This document shows, in pieces, positions 1 to 11,644 of a stretch of DNA of 64,000 nt (position 1 is its first letter; each line of letters opens with the position of its first letter). The position numbers and the translations under genes were made by a program. The notes beneath the pieces are model-generated. The model did no database searches. It was not told the DNA's origin and saw nothing but the letters and a program-made list of their open reading frames with translations. This DNA is from Dromiciops gliroides (Eukaryota; Chordata; Mammalia; Microbiotheria; Microbiotheriidae). The stretch covers positions 415,941,669-416,005,668 of the forward strand of contig NC_057862.1 in assembly GCF_019393635.1 (NCBI RefSeq), written 5' to 3'.

Positions 1-1635
1 CATATTCTCATCTTTCAGAATCAAAACGCAGCATAATAAATTTTGAATCAGAGTTAAATATTTTCAATGGTACCATTGTCAGCACTGATATTGTGGGCCA
101 CATTTTCATTTCCAGTCATTTCTTTAAAATTAGAGGATATGAAACTTGGTTTTTTTCAGGTGTAGAAAGTAGGATTGCTGAAAATGGACAACCTTAAGGA
201 ATTCCTGTGTTAAATATGCGGCATAGAAATACATTTTCATGGTTCCCATTTTATATAATTATTTTGGAGGGAAATGCCCTGGTAATCCCTCCTTCCCCAT
301 CTATGAAAAAATATGTGTGTTTGTGTGTATATATATATATTTTTTTAATTTGCCTATTTTTGGTGCCCTCAAACCAATTCTATTGATTGTTCCTTACATT
401 TTTCACATGGGATCATGAATTTCAAAATTGTCACAGGTAATAGAAAGTGAAGGCCACAAAAATAGTCATCAATCAAGGCCCATGATTTGATTCCGCAGTT
501 TTACTTTCCCATTATTTTGTGATATGCCTGAGGTTAATACTGTGTCAACCCAAATAATAGAATACTTTAAAAATGAAAAAGTATTCTAAATATTCAAATG
601 TCACGACTAATTTCAACATAATTAAACATCAAAATAATGAATAAGTAGGAAACCCCTTTCTAAGAAAGGAAGAGATTAGTGATTTCATTAGTACAAGATC
701 TTTCTTCATATAAAATTTAAGAACGCTTTACACGTGTAAGATTTCCATAATTGATCCTGAAAGCAATTTTTTAAAGACATTTCTTGGGTGAAACATGTAA
801 TAATAATATAAACAATAGTGTTATATTATTTCTCTGATGGTCCAGAGTCCTTTTTGTGTCAGCGCATCAACAACCAGAAAATTACTAATACTACACTATA
901 CTTGAGCCTTACATTTTCAGTTCTCTGGCCAGCCAATTTAATTTAGTGACACTCACTGTAACCTTTGTTCTAAATACATTAATCCTGTTTGAGATAGAAA
1001 AAAAAATCATTCCAAAACCACTTAAGAGTTGTCTGTACTAGTGAAGCAAAGTAGTGGGTCCCTATGTTTATGTTTCATCCTACAATGTACTTGGATTGAC
1101 AAGTAAGAGCAAACTCCTGTCTGAAGATTCATAGATTTTTTTTCAATTTTCACAAGCACTTATTTAATCATTAATCCTTAAAAATGTACAGCAGGTGCTC
1201 AAAGTAATGTTATGTAAAATATATTTAATAGAAATTTGGGTTTAATATTCATGGACATGGATATATGTATTTTTTTAAGAAATAAGCATTGTATAACACT
1301 ATGGCACTGCTTTTATAGCCAAAGCATTACAATCTTTAGAAAACTGACATGCAAAGACTACAGTTAACTTTAACACTGTATCTTATTAAAATAGGATGAT
1401 CTGCATTTTATAAAATTATCCAGCACATTAAGCTGCATGCCTTAAAGCCTAAAATTCTAGGATTGTGTTCATGATGGAACAGAACAATGAAGCAAATTCA
1501 ACAATGCTTCCTTAACTACCTTCTGAAATACTGTATGATGTTAGAATAATTTATTTTGCTTTACAGTTTGTCTTGTATTGACTTTAATATTGTATTTTGG
1601 TAATAAACTTTTTGTTAAAAATATTGTCTTTATTG
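1..1635 (+). other. ZNF507: Putative 3' UTR and poly(A) site of an upstream gene (ZNF507 by synteny)
   Basis: Seen: about 1.6 kb of AT-rich sequence with no recognisable interspersed repeat, unlike almost everything downstream to 45 kb. It ends in a canonical AATAAA at 1602-1607 followed by a T/GT-rich stretch, and the first SINE follows at 1849. No coding exon is visible. Known: in mammals ZNF507 lies just upstream of DPY19L3 on the same strand. Inferred: this is the terminal 3' UTR of ZNF507. The name rests on synteny with DPY19L3, which is well supported here, not on a protein match. It could also be another 3' UTR or conserved non-coding sequence. Confidence 0.5.
1602..1607 (+). promoter_or_regulatory. 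Poly(A) signal AATAAA
   Basis: An AATAAA hexamer lies at the end of the repeat-free block, with T-rich sequence and a TTGTCTTT-like element 20-30 bases downstream. This is the usual arrangement of a cleavage and polyadenylation site, so cleavage is expected near 1620-1635. Confidence 0.55.
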
Positions 1636-1848
1636 AATTAATCTTCCCTTGGAAATGTTAATTTGGGACCAATATTTACACAATTGTGAAACACCTTCCA
1701 AAGGTTAAATGGCCAGAGAGTCATCAGTGTTCATTAAGTTTAACTACATTAAATTCTATTAAACAGAAAAATGAACTCACCTGACAAAAAGCATATGAGC
1801 TTTTCAAGGCAAATAATTTTAGAATTTTTCTTCAAAAAATACTTGACT

Positions 1849-1999
1849 GGGGGCAGCTAGGTGGCAGAGTGGATAGAGCACCGGCCCTGGAGTCAGGAGT
1901 ACCTGAGTTCAAATCCGGCCTCAGACACTTAACACTTACTAGCTGTGTGACCCTGGGCAAGTCACTTAACCCCAATTGCCTCACAAAAAAAAAAAAACA
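1849..1999 (+). mobile_element. Short tRNA-derived SINE (WSINE1-like)
   Basis: Full-length copy starting GGGGCAGCTAGGTGGC, with the tRNA-like B-box region (GAGTTCAAATCC), the CTAGCTGTGTGACC core and an A tail. It is flanked by the 8-bp target-site duplication (TSD) ACTTGACT at 1841-1848 and 2000-2007, so it is a clean L1-type insertion. Confidence 0.9.
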
Positions 2000-2514
2000 A
2001 CTTGACTTCCTATATGGTACCTTCATTTCTATAGTTCTTTTTAACTTTGCAAAAGCTTTCATACCTGTTGCCTTATAAATAGTATTCTTTACACTTAGAC
2101 TTTCCCAATACAAACATCATTTAGTAACTTCTCATTTAAAGTTTACAGTCCAAATAGGTCACAATCCAGTACCTGGTGGCAGTTACCTATTAGAGCTCAG
2201 GTCATTCTCCATATAGTAAACTAACTTTGCCCTAGGGTTATGTTTCCTCAAACATTTTAGTTTCCTAGTTACCCAAACTCAGTTCCTGTACCTCAACCAT
2301 ACACAAGAAAAGATTAAACCCTTGCTATCACTGTCATAAGTGTTCCACTTCCATGATTAAGAACTCAGAAATATCTTTATCCAGTCAGAACCTAGCATTC
2401 AAACATCTGATGCCTCAATCCCAAAACTTTATCCTTACCATGACCTCTAGTTATATCCCTCAGTACTGCCTGAGCCTAGGATTTATCAAACTTTTTGATG
2501 TCAGGACCTCATTT
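2000..2514. other. Unassigned intergenic sequence
   Basis: AT-rich sequence between two SINEs. I see no coding potential, splice-flanked exon or repeat I can name. Confidence 0.5.
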
Positions 2515-2679
2515 CCTCTTTTTTTTTTTTTTTTTTTTGGTTAGGCAACTGGGGTTAAGTGACTTGACTTGCTCAGGGTCACACAGCTAGTAAGTGTCAA
2601 GTGTCTGAGGCCAGATTTGAACTCAGGTCCTCCTGAATCCAGGGTCGGTAGTCTATCCACTGCGTCACCTAGCTGCCCC
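2515..2679 (-). mobile_element. Short tRNA-derived SINE (WSINE1-like)
   Basis: Antisense copy: a T tract, then CTAGCTGCCCCC at the 5' end of the element. The TSD CCTCATTT is seen at 2507-2514 and 2680-2687. Confidence 0.9.
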
Positions 2680-2687
2680 CCTCATTT

Positions 2688-3560
2688 ACTCTTAAAAAAA
2701 ATTATTGATCTCCCATAGAGCTTTTTAAATACAGATTCTATTCTATTATTATTCACTATATTTGAAATTAAAATCTCTCTATTATAGTGAAAATAGTTTT
2801 GACTTCCCAGATACCCTGAAAGTGTCAGGTACCTCAGGAGTCCCTAGACCATACTTTGAGAACCATGGCCCTAGGCAGACACACTCCTGCTTTGACGTCA
2901 ATTTTCTCCTTTCCCAATCTCAACCCTATGACAAATCAGTTGTGTTAAGACTTTATTCAACTCAATATCCCTTGCCCAAATCTAACTGGATTACTGTCAC
3001 CATCTGCCTTCTCCATGACTACAAGCTTCTGAACAGAGTGGAAGTCACACAGCTATGTTGACCTAGTTCATTACACATGATTTATTCACATCTGTTGCAA
3101 GAACACAGTTCTTGCAACCATCCCTAATTAATGCTCTATCCTAGGGATCTCCAAAGTGGGAAGAGTCCACATACAGTAACTAATAATGGACTTTTTCTCC
3201 AACATAAGCACATCCATCCATCACTAATTATTACTCAACTCCCCTACTTCTGAGCTATCTCCAAACCTTTCTGAGTCAAGCTAAAGTCCCTCCAGGCAGT
3301 CATAACCTGAGATCAACACCCACAGAAGTAGCTACATACAAGCAGTTGCAACCATACCCCAGCTTCAGAATATCCTCCCTTTGTTCTCCAGACCACCTTG
3401 TGGTTGTGAGTGTAGGGGAAGAGGAATGCCCTTCAGAAAACGGACTTTGCATTCCTGGGCAGTGATGAGTGAAAATAAACCACAGCCTTTTTTTCCATTT
3501 TGGATAGAAAACAGTCACACAGGATTAGCAAGCACAGATCAGTTATGATTTTCATTAGAG
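2688..3560. other. Unassigned intergenic sequence
   Basis: No gene or named repeat is visible. Short frames here have no domain signature. Confidence 0.4.
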
Positions 3561-4275
3561 ATGTTACTTTATGTTTCTACCCCAACCTTCTCATCTTCCA
3601 CTTCCTTATTTCTATCAAAGGTACTGCCATCCTTCCAGTCACCCAGATTCCCAACCTTTGTGTCATCCTTGATTCCTTATTCTCCTTCACCTCAATACCC
3701 AAGCAGTTGTCAATTTGTATTTTCTATATTCACAAAATCTCTGGCACCCATCCTCTCCAGATCATCACAATCTAGTTCAGGCCTTCATCACCTCTAACCT
3801 ATATTATTCAAATGACCTCCTAGTTTGGTACCCTTTCACTCAAGTCTCTCCTCACTTGAATCCATCCTCCAGAAACTTGCCAAAGTTATTTTCCTAAAGC
3901 ATAGGTCTAATCAATTCCATTGCCTTAACTCGGGCAATGGCTTTTTTTTGTGTGTATGGGGCAGTGAGGGTTAAGTGACTTGCCCAGGGTCACACAGGTA
4001 GTGTCAAGTGTCTGAGGCTGGATTTGAACTCAGGTTCTCCTGAATCCAGGGCTGGCACTTTATCCACTGTGCCACCTAGCTGCCCCTCATTTCCTTAACT
4101 CAATAAACTCCAGTGACTCCCTATTTACCCTCAGATCAAAGATAAATTCCTGTTTAGCATTTATAGCACTTTATAACCCGGCCCCAACCTACCTGTCTAG
4201 CTTTATTATGTAACTCTCCTTGCACTATAAGATCTGACCAAACTGGCCTTCTGATCATTTCTCAGCAATCATAAA
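3561..4275 (+). mobile_element. L2-type LINE 3' fragment split by a SINE
   Basis: The C/T-rich sense sequence resembles the region following the reverse transcriptase (RT) domain in L2 (CR1 clade) elements, including the typical GCACTTTATAACCCGGCCCC stretch near 4170. It is interrupted by the antisense SINE at 3941-4086. No intact frame remains. Confidence 0.6.
3941..4086 (-). mobile_element. Short tRNA-derived SINE (WSINE1-like)
   Basis: Antisense copy ending GCCACCTAGCTGCCCC, inserted in an L2 fragment. The middle lacks a few bases in the TAGTAAGTGTCAAG region, a deletion also seen in other copies here. Confidence 0.85.
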
Positions 4276-4499
4276 GATATATGTAAAATACGTGGTGTAG
4301 GCTAATATATAAATATAACTCATGTGTCATAAATCTGTTCTTGGCCCACCTCTTTCCAAGGGAGATTTTGATTTAAACTTTTGTGGAGAGCAAGAGGAGA
4401 GCCCTGGTTTGGTGCTTGGTCCTTCCTTCCTCCACTTACCTCCAAGAGGGGCATTGGGCTATAATTATATTTATCTACTACACCTCAAATATTGAAGGA

Positions 4500-5365
4500 C
4501 TACTGGAGCAATATATTTGGGACCAAGATAAACACTACTTTCCCTGACTGGTCTCAAGGGAAAGATAACAACTATTACCAGTTTACATAGACAGGGGGCA
4601 CAGGTGTGAGTTAACAATGATGGGAGGATATCTACAAAAATAAAATTAAGGAGTGAGAAAGAGACACAGAAGAGCCTTTACAATAGAGGTGAAAGATGGA
4701 TGGGTGGTGGCAGACAACACTTGAATCTTATTCTTATCAGAATTGGCTCAGACAGAGTAACAACATACATACTCAGTTGGGTATGGGAATCTATCTTACC
4801 CTACAGGGAAGTAGGAGGGGAAGGGGAGAAAAGAAGGAAGGGTGGATTGAGAGGAGGTGGTGATAAGAGACTGAGAGAAGGGAGGTGGATTGGGGGAGGT
4901 GATGGTCAGAAGCAAAATATATTTGAGGATGGACATGGTGAAAGGAGGGGGAGGAGAGAGAGATTGAGAGAGAGAGAGACAGAGAGAGAGACACAGAGAG
5001 AGAGAGGCCAAATAGGGAAGGAAATACACAGTAATCATAAGTATGAATAAAAGTTTATAGCAAGTTTCTCTGATAAGGACCTCATTTCTCAAATATATAA
5101 AGAATTAAGTCAAATTTATAAAAATAAGAGACATTCCCCTTATTGTTGGATAATCAAAAGATATGAACAGGAAGTTTTCAGAGGAAGTAATCAAAGCTAT
5201 AGTAATATGGAAAAATGCTCTATATTAGAGAAATGCAAATTAAAACAACTCTGAGATACCACCTCACACCGATCAGATTGGCTAATATTACAGAAAAGGA
5301 AAATGACAAATGTTGGAGGGGATGTGGGAAAATTGGGACACTAAAGCACTGTTGGTGGAGTTTTT
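4500..5365 (+). mobile_element. L1 fragment, sense
   Basis: 4560-4960 matches the purine-rich segment between L1 ORF1 and ORF2 that is also present at 10500-10860 and, antisense, near 12500-12720. After a GA-rich stretch, 5050-5365 carries the ORF2 3' part (AAATGCAAATTAAAACAACTCTGAGATACC at about 5232-5261). The two parts are joined by an internal deletion. Confidence 0.65.
4940..5007 (+). repeat. GA-rich simple repeat
   Basis: An imperfect (GA)n tract with single-base interruptions inside L1 sequence. Confidence 0.85.
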
Positions 5366-6320
5366 AAAAGAATCCCAAGACTACATATTAATGATTTGTA
5401 AAAAACACTTTACTGTATCTGTCTTGCACAGTTTCTACCTAATAGAGGTTAATATGACTAAAACTAAGCACGCATTCATAGGATTCGTAACCTTTTTCAA
5501 AACTCCCTTCAAAAGACACCCAATGATCTCACTTATTTTTCAAAAACCAAATCTCAGCATTGTCTTATGGTTTTAATTCCATGTTGGGATCAAACTGTAT
5601 TCCTTTTTCTTCTGCTTTGCTACCTCTGAAAGCAAATATTGTCCAGACCCAGATTATAGTTCTCTTACACCCAATCCATTGACCTCTGTTTTTAGTCTCT
5701 GCCCAAAGCACAATCCAAAAAATAATTAAAATGAAAAAAAACGTCTTCAAGGACTAATATTTCTTCTACAAGATGCCAAGTTTACCCTATTCTTGTATCC
5801 TAAGGGAAAAGATCTGCCTCTATAGTCTTTAATATAGAGTAAAAAATGAATGGCATTAAATGTTCTTCAAAGTGTTATAATTGCTAACTAATGTTTTCAC
5901 CATGATATAAAACAAGATAGGATTTAAGGAGAGGACCTTTAAATGTGGGGAATACTTAGGACTTTGTGTAAGTAACAGAATGAAGGTAATTGTAAAGCCG
6001 ATTGGGAGGAAAAGATAGAATATGTAGTCTCCTGCTTGCCTCCAGACTGGCTTCTGAATAGAGTTCCTCATTACATTTAGAGAGCTGAAATTCTTGCACA
6101 TTTCCTTTCTATTTTGGTAATAGAATGATCATTACAAAGAGATCATTTATTTTTGCCCTGAAAAAAAAACTTAGGAAAGTTTTACCATCATAAGATTGGG
6201 ACCACTTGATATGATAAAAGTGGTTTGATTTTGTTTGCCTTTAAAAATCAGAGTGTAAGATGCTCGGGTTGTTCCTCAAACATTGTTTGCCAACCAAATT
6301 TGCTGTCACGGAGTGATCTA
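5366..6320. other. Unassigned intergenic sequence
   Basis: No repeat family or exon recognised in this stretch. Confidence 0.4.
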
Positions 6321-6324
6321 TGGA

Positions 6325-6990
6325 CCTCTTAATTCAACTCAATATGCATTAAGCACTTACTGTCTCTATGGTATTATACCAGATGGTGAGGATACAAATA
6401 CGAAAAAGAAAAAAAAGCTCTTGCCTTCAAGAAGCTTAAATTCTTTTGGGTGTCCAACATATAAACAGCGATATAAGATAGTTTGAGGAAGGAGAGAACA
6501 CTAACAACAAAAGGGATCAGGAAAAGGCTTCCGGTGGGTGGTCATACCTAAGCTCAGGTTTGAAGGAAGGTAAGAGATGGAGGTGATGTGGAGTGTGTGA
6601 CAGCAGCCTGTGTGAACTCATAGAAATAGGAGATAGAATACTGAGTTCATGCAACAACCAGGAGACCAGTTTGTCTGGAACATAGAATGAGTGAATAGGA
6701 ATAATGTGAAATTAGTTTAAAAAGGGTAGGCTGAAGCAGAATGTGGAGGGCTAAATTAATCGTATTTTGACCCAGAGAAAATGGGACCCCATTAACCACA
6801 TAGAATTTATTTATTAAGTATCTACTATGAACCAGTCATTATCCAAGGGGTTGGAGATACAGAAACAAAAGCAAAATCGAATCTTGAATTTACATTCTGG
6901 CCAAGGAGAGAATATGTGCATATAAAGGTATATGGAAAACACATTTAAAAAAAACAACTGATGAAAGGTAACCTTGAAGAGGAGGGTTTT
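6325..6990 (-). mobile_element. L2 LINE 3' fragments, antisense
   Basis: Two successive pieces (about 6330-6790 and 6797-6990) begin with the reverse complement of the L2 3' end, of the TTTATTAAGTATCTACTATG type, then continue into antisense body sequence. They are old and diverged. Confidence 0.6.
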
Positions 6991-7033
6991 AAAAGGTTTT
7001 GATCAAGAAAGCAGAGTGGTCATGCCTGTACTT

Positions 7034-7183
7034 TTTTTTTTTTTTTTTTGGTAAGGCAATTGGGATTGTGACTTGCCCAGGGGCACACAGCTAGTAAGTG
7101 TTAAGTGTCTGAGGCCAGATTTGAACTCAGGTCCTCCTGACTCCAGGGCCAGTGCTCTATCCACTGCGCCACCTAGCTTCCCC
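7034..7183 (-). mobile_element. Short tRNA-derived SINE (WSINE1-like)
   Basis: Antisense copy with a long T tract. The 12-bp TSD ATGCCTGTACTT is seen at 7022-7033 and 7184-7195, so this is a recent, precise insertion. Confidence 0.92.
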
Positions 7184-7431
7184 ATGCCTGTACTTTAAGA
7201 ATATCAATTTTTGTCATATGTGATTATGATGGAACACTATTGTGCTATAAGAAATGATGAGCAGGATGTTCTCAGAAAAACCTGGAAACTTACATGAACT
7301 GATGCAAAGTGAAACGTACTATGTGCAAAGTAACACCAATATTGTAAGATGATCAGCTATGACTGACTTAGCTATTCTCATCAATCCAATGATAAAAGGC
7401 TTCTGAAGGACTTATGAAAAATGAGATCCAT

Positions 7432-7601
7432 GAGGGCAGCTAGGTGGTGCAGTGGATAAAGCACCGGCCCTGGATTCAGGAGGACCTGAGTTCAAATCTG
7501 GCCTCAGACACTTGACACTTACTAGTTGTGTGACCTTGGGCAAGTCATTTAACCCTCATTGCTCTGCCAAAAAAAAAAAAAAAAGGAAAGAAAGAAAAAT
7601 T
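7432..7601 (+). mobile_element. Short tRNA-derived SINE nested in L1
   Basis: Sense copy with an A-rich tail ending GGAAAGAAAGAAAAATT. The TSD AGATCCAT is at 7424-7431 and 7602-7609. Confidence 0.9.
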
Positions 7602-7695
7602 AGATCCATCTCCAGAGAAAGAACTGATGGTGTCTGAGTACAGATTGAAGTATACTTGTTTTTAACTTTATTTTTCTTGAGTTTTATTTGTCTAT

Positions 7696-8053
7696 TGTAA
7701 CGATTGGAATAACGCCACCTGCTGGATACTTACTGTAGAAGAGTTCTGCCCATGAAGGGAAGGTCTTTGAGGGCAAGACCAGGAGTCAGGAAGTGACGCG
7801 GGCTAGTGGGAGGAGGAAGGAAGAGACTGGGGCTGACTCTGGCTCTCTTTCCTGAGGACGCTGGTGGAGAGTGGAGCTAGAAATTCGCTCTCCCTTTAAT
7901 AGATAGAAATCTAGGCCTTTCTCTCTCTCTTTACCAAATTCTTATTCTCCTTAATAAATGCTTAAAAGTCTAACTCTTGCTAAAGCTTATAATTTATTGG
8001 TGACCACTCATTAGATATTTTAGACAGTTTAGCTAGAATTTTAGCCCTTAACA
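7696..8053 (+). mobile_element. Solo ERV LTR (358 bp)
   Basis: Begins TGTAACGATTGGAATAACGC and ends CCCTTAACA. It is the same length as, and nearly the same sequence as, the two LTRs of the provirus at 20034-23744. The 4-bp TSD CTAT lies directly on both sides (7692-7695 and 8054-8057), as for class I (gammaretrovirus-like) integration. It carries AATAAA about 105 bases from its end. It is the product of LTR-LTR recombination. Confidence 0.92.
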
Positions 8054-8289
8054 CTATGTCTTCTTTTACAACATGACATATAAAAATGTTCTGCATGTCT
8101 ACACATGTATAACCTATATCAATTGCTTGCCTTCTCAATGTGGGGAGGAGAGCGGAAGGGAAAGAATCTGTAGCTCAAAGTTTTTAAAATGAATGTTAAA
8201 ATTGTTTTTACATGTAATTGGGAGAAAATATACTAAATTAATTAATATTGTTTTTTAAAAAGAATATCAATTTGGCAGATTTAGGGTCC

Positions 8290-8378
8290 TCTTAGCCTAT
8301 TAGAATGAGCTCTTTGAGGTTTCCTTTCTTTTTATCCTTTATGCTTGGCAAAGTGCCTGGCACATGGTAAATGCCTTT
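8290..8378 (+). mobile_element. L2 3' end fragment
   Basis: Short sense match to the L2 3' end (GTGCCTGGCACATGGTAAATGC). Confidence 0.5.
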
Positions 8379-8379
8379 T

Positions 8380-8632
8380 GTTGTTTGTCCTTCATTCTCC
8401 AAGAGGATCATGAGGGTGATGTTAGGACTGGCAGTAAATTGGATTTAAGTGAGGGAGGACTGTGCAAGATCACCAACCTCACTCTCTTTTCCAGAGCCTT
8501 CTGGGTCCAGTGGCAATTGGGGTTAAGTGACTTGCCCAGGGTCACACAGCTAGTCTGAAGTGAGATTTTAACTAAAGTCCTCCCAACTTCAGGGCCAGTG
8601 ACCTATCTACTGTGACACTTAGCTAGCCCAAA
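8380..8632 (-). mobile_element. tRNA-derived SINE with long LINE-like 3' tail, antisense
   Basis: The first 130 bases are the antisense of a 3' tail (TTGTCCTTCATTCTCCAAGAGG type), and the rest is the antisense tRNA-like head. The same tail occurs at 14660-14865, 16340-16497, 35560-35735 and 36130-36470. Confidence 0.75.
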
Positions 8633-8639
8633 TGCTGTT

Positions 8640-9555
8640 GACTTGCCCTTGACTAACTATCCTATGATTCTAATCCACAGTTTAGTTCTGAATCATCTGG
8701 CTTAAATAGTCCTCCCTTTACATTTAGTGGACCCTTTCCTGTGAAATAAAAAATATAAATTCATGTTAACCTAATTCAAATAAGGCTATATGTCATAGCT
8801 TTCAAAAGTTAGATTCCTTTTACCTAACAAATTAAGCAAAAATGTATCACATTTATTCTTCAAAAAAAATGTACAGTAGATGGGATATATTTGGCACAGT
8901 AATTCAGGAAATAATTTTAATCAATTGATGATCTCAGACCAGATGTTTTATTGTACTAATTCTGAGATTTCTTCTTTATTATAAAAAGAAAATAACACTA
9001 AGATAGTTATCCTACTTCGGTATCATAGCTTAATCTATTGACTAGTAATTAAGTCAAATATGTGATTAATAAAGTTTACCAGTTACTCGACTATCTTAAA
9101 TATCTTGAATAAGCAGTAACAATTGTGAACTGGTTGATTAGCCTCTTAAAATAAAACACTAAAGATATTTTTTCTTTAGCATCTGATATAAGCTATTTAA
9201 ATACTCCCTGTTGTTACACTGAATATTACACCTACAATCCTCTTGCTCTTGATTTTAATGATTCTTTTCTACTTGTCATTTTTATTAATTTTAGTTATAC
9301 ACATTTCCAAAATGATGTAGCTGTATTTTTCTGAAAATAACTTTGTCAATCCACATCTTGCTTTCTTTATTTATGTCAGCACCCTCATTCTTTATTTGAA
9401 GCAACATTTCCAACTAAAAAGGTGTTGGAAAATTCTATTTCAAGTCTATGGAGAAAAAAAAAACTGAGTATGCTCCTGAAAAAAACAACAAAACGAAGTT
9501 TCAAATTTTAAGCTGCTTCTTTTCCCTCTGATTTTTTCTGGTGCCAACTTTCTAG
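8640..9555. other. Unassigned AT-rich intergenic sequence
   Basis: No repeat or gene recognised. It is one of the few longer repeat-poor stretches between 2 and 45 kb. Confidence 0.45.
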
Positions 9556-9559
9556 AATA

Positions 9560-11010
9560 GAGTTGGAGAGCGATGGACATTTTACCAAGAAATTTCAGTT
9601 GTGGGACAAACCATACTTATCACACTTATGAAAGATTTATTTATGAGTTGCACCATATTACATTTTCTGTAGTTTCTGGAGCATCCTATAAGAATTTCAT
9701 CAGTTATTGAAGAAAGTATTGGAAAGGGGATTAGCTTGGAATAAGAGGTACAATACCATGCCCATGCAACACACTCCCTGAAAATCAGAAGCCAATGACA
9801 TCTTGAGGTAACAAGAGATATTAAAAACAAAATCAGACTGAAAAAAAATGTGTCATAGCACAAACAACTAACATGTAAAAACAAAGATAAAAATTTTTTA
9901 AAATTTAAGAATCTTTGCACTATCTGAATACCATAACCCACAATTCCAAAAGAGCCCATTTATCTATTTTAAGAAATAGTAAAAGAAAACTGCCTAGATT
10001 TATTATAACCAGAAGGCAAAGTGGACATAGAAAGTATCTATTGGTAACCTCCTGAAATAAACCCCAAGTGAAAAGTCTCAGGAACTTCATAGCCAAAATC
10101 CAGAGCTGCTAGGTCAAAGAAAAGATGCTGACTGCAAGCAGCCAGAAATAAAGAATTCAAATACCAAGGAGTAATAGTGAGGATCACACATGTTTTAGAA
10201 ACCTCCACTATAAAGGATTGGAATACTTGGAATATAATATTCCAGAAGGCAAAGAATATGAGCTTATAGCCAAGAATTGGTCACCTAAAAAAACTGAGTA
10301 TAATTGTGTGGACAGGGGATTGATCTTTAATGAAATAGAGGACTTCCAAGTATTCCTGATGAAAAGACTGGAGCTTCATAGAAACTTTGAAATGCAAACA
10401 CAGGAGTTAAAAGAAACATAGAACAAAAAACATGAATGAAGGACTAAACAAAGATAAACTGCTTACATTCAAATATGGAGAGATGATACATGAGTCCCCT
10501 CTGAACTCTCTGATTATCATCATCATGGTTCATAGAAGGAATCCAATTAGACAAGGCCTGTGAGTGGTTCTGTTATGTCCTGATGACCTTAAGAATGGAA
10601 AGAAAGGGAAGGCAGGGGAGTGAATGAAAGGGAAGTTAGGGAAAATTATCTCATTTAATCAAGTTGCACAGATAAACATCTAGACAAACAAGGAGGAGGG
10701 AGTGAGGAAAGGGAAGCAGTTGACACTTGAATCTCACTGTCATATGAACTGGTCAAAAGGAAAAAGAATATACACACAGTTGGGTACAGAGATATAATTC
10801 ACTCAACAATGAAGCAAGAGGGAAAGGGGAGAAGTGTGTGTCAGGTGGGGAGGGGAATTAATAGTTTAAGGAAGGGAATATTCCTAACCAAAACAAATTC
10901 TAAGAATGTAGGAAAAATATTTATAACTTTTAGAGGGAGCAGAGAATAGGAATATCATCAAGGTGCCCATAAATTGGGGAATGGATTAAGAAGTTATAGT
11001 ACATAAAAGT
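9560..11010 (+). mobile_element. L1 ORF1 region and inter-ORF segment, sense, decayed
   Basis: 9780-9900 resembles the coiled-coil part of L1 ORF1. At 10218-10421 a 67-codon frame corresponds to the ORF1 C-terminal region. 10500-10870 is the inter-ORF purine-rich segment shared with 4560-4960. Frames are broken by stops throughout. An ORF1-only (half-L1, HAL1-like) origin is possible. Confidence 0.5.
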
Positions 11011-11640
11011 AATGAAATACTTTTTTGTTTATAGTACTTATAATATATGGAGTACTTAAATGTGCCAGAAATCTATCAGTGTAAAAGACCAACTAGGATT
11101 CTAGAGAACTAATGATAAAACATATTACTTGTGTCCAGATAGAGAGGTGAAGTACTCAGAATGCAGAATTAGATAAATATTTTTAAAGACGACTAATATG
11201 GAAAATGATTTTGACCAACTATATGTTTGTAATAGGTTTGGGGTTTGTTGTGTTCTCACTGCATGGGATACAGGGGAAGGCATTAAGGCAGACAGGTGAG
11301 AAGGGAGATCTTGGCTGATTAAAACAAAATATTAAAAAAGAGAGAAGGAAAGGAAAGAAAGAAGAGAAAGAAAAGGAAGAGAAGGAAGAAAGAAAAGAAG
11401 GAAGGAAAAAAAGGAAGGAAGGGAAGAAAGGAGCGAGGAAGGAAGGGAAAGAAGAAGGAGGAAACTTGGGGATTCTGATCAACATGATGACCAACCACAA
11501 ATCCTAAAGATTTATGACGAAACATGTTACTCACCTCCTGCCTTAGAAATAATAGATTCAGAGTGCAGATTGAGACAATTTTTTTAGATATGCTCAATGA
11601 AAAATTTTGTTTTGCTTCACTATATATGCTTGTAACAAGT
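11011..11640. other. Unassigned sequence around a purine-rich tract
   Basis: Contains two related stretches (TGTTTGTAATAGGTTT at 11224 and TGCTTGTAACAAGTTT at 11628) on either side of a GA tract. No gene is visible. Confidence 0.4.
11339..11462 (+). repeat. Purine-only (GGAA/GAAA)n tract
   Basis: About 120 bases almost entirely G and A on the + strand, with a GGAA-rich core and one visible interruption (GAGCGAGG). The mirror frame encodes low-complexity Ser/Phe runs that are not real proteins. Confidence 0.9.
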
Positions 11641-11644
11641 TTTG

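Larger units (their letters stand above)
7211..8259 (+). mobile_element. 5'-truncated L1 3' end carrying a nested SINE and solo LTR
   Basis: Sense L1 sequence covers the ORF2 C-terminus (ATGGAACACTATTGTGCTATAAG region at 7230-7252) and 3' UTR. It is bounded by the 14-bp TSD AAGAATATCAATTT at 7197-7210 and 8260-8273. After this L1 inserted, a SINE (7432-7601) and a retroviral LTR (7696-8053) landed inside it, so the relative ages are readable. Confidence 0.85.

Noticed and set aside
1849..1999. Possible tRNA gene from A-box and B-box-like motifs
   Set aside because: The tRNA-like head of each SINE lacks a complete cloverleaf and is attached to a SINE body and A tail.
1869..2078. Repeated short frames with the phrase SDLPRVTQLVSVKCL or its reverse-strand partner FKSGLRHLTLTSCVTLGKS
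   Set aside because: They recur at nearly every short SINE in the window and are simply translations of the SINE, not genes.
9582..9959. 125-codon minus-strand frame
   Set aside because: It lies antisense to an L1-like region, has no start context or splice signals, and its hydrophobicity follows from A/T-rich codons.
11219..11597. Two Ser/Phe/Leu-rich minus-strand frames
   Set aside because: They are readings of a purine-only simple repeat.
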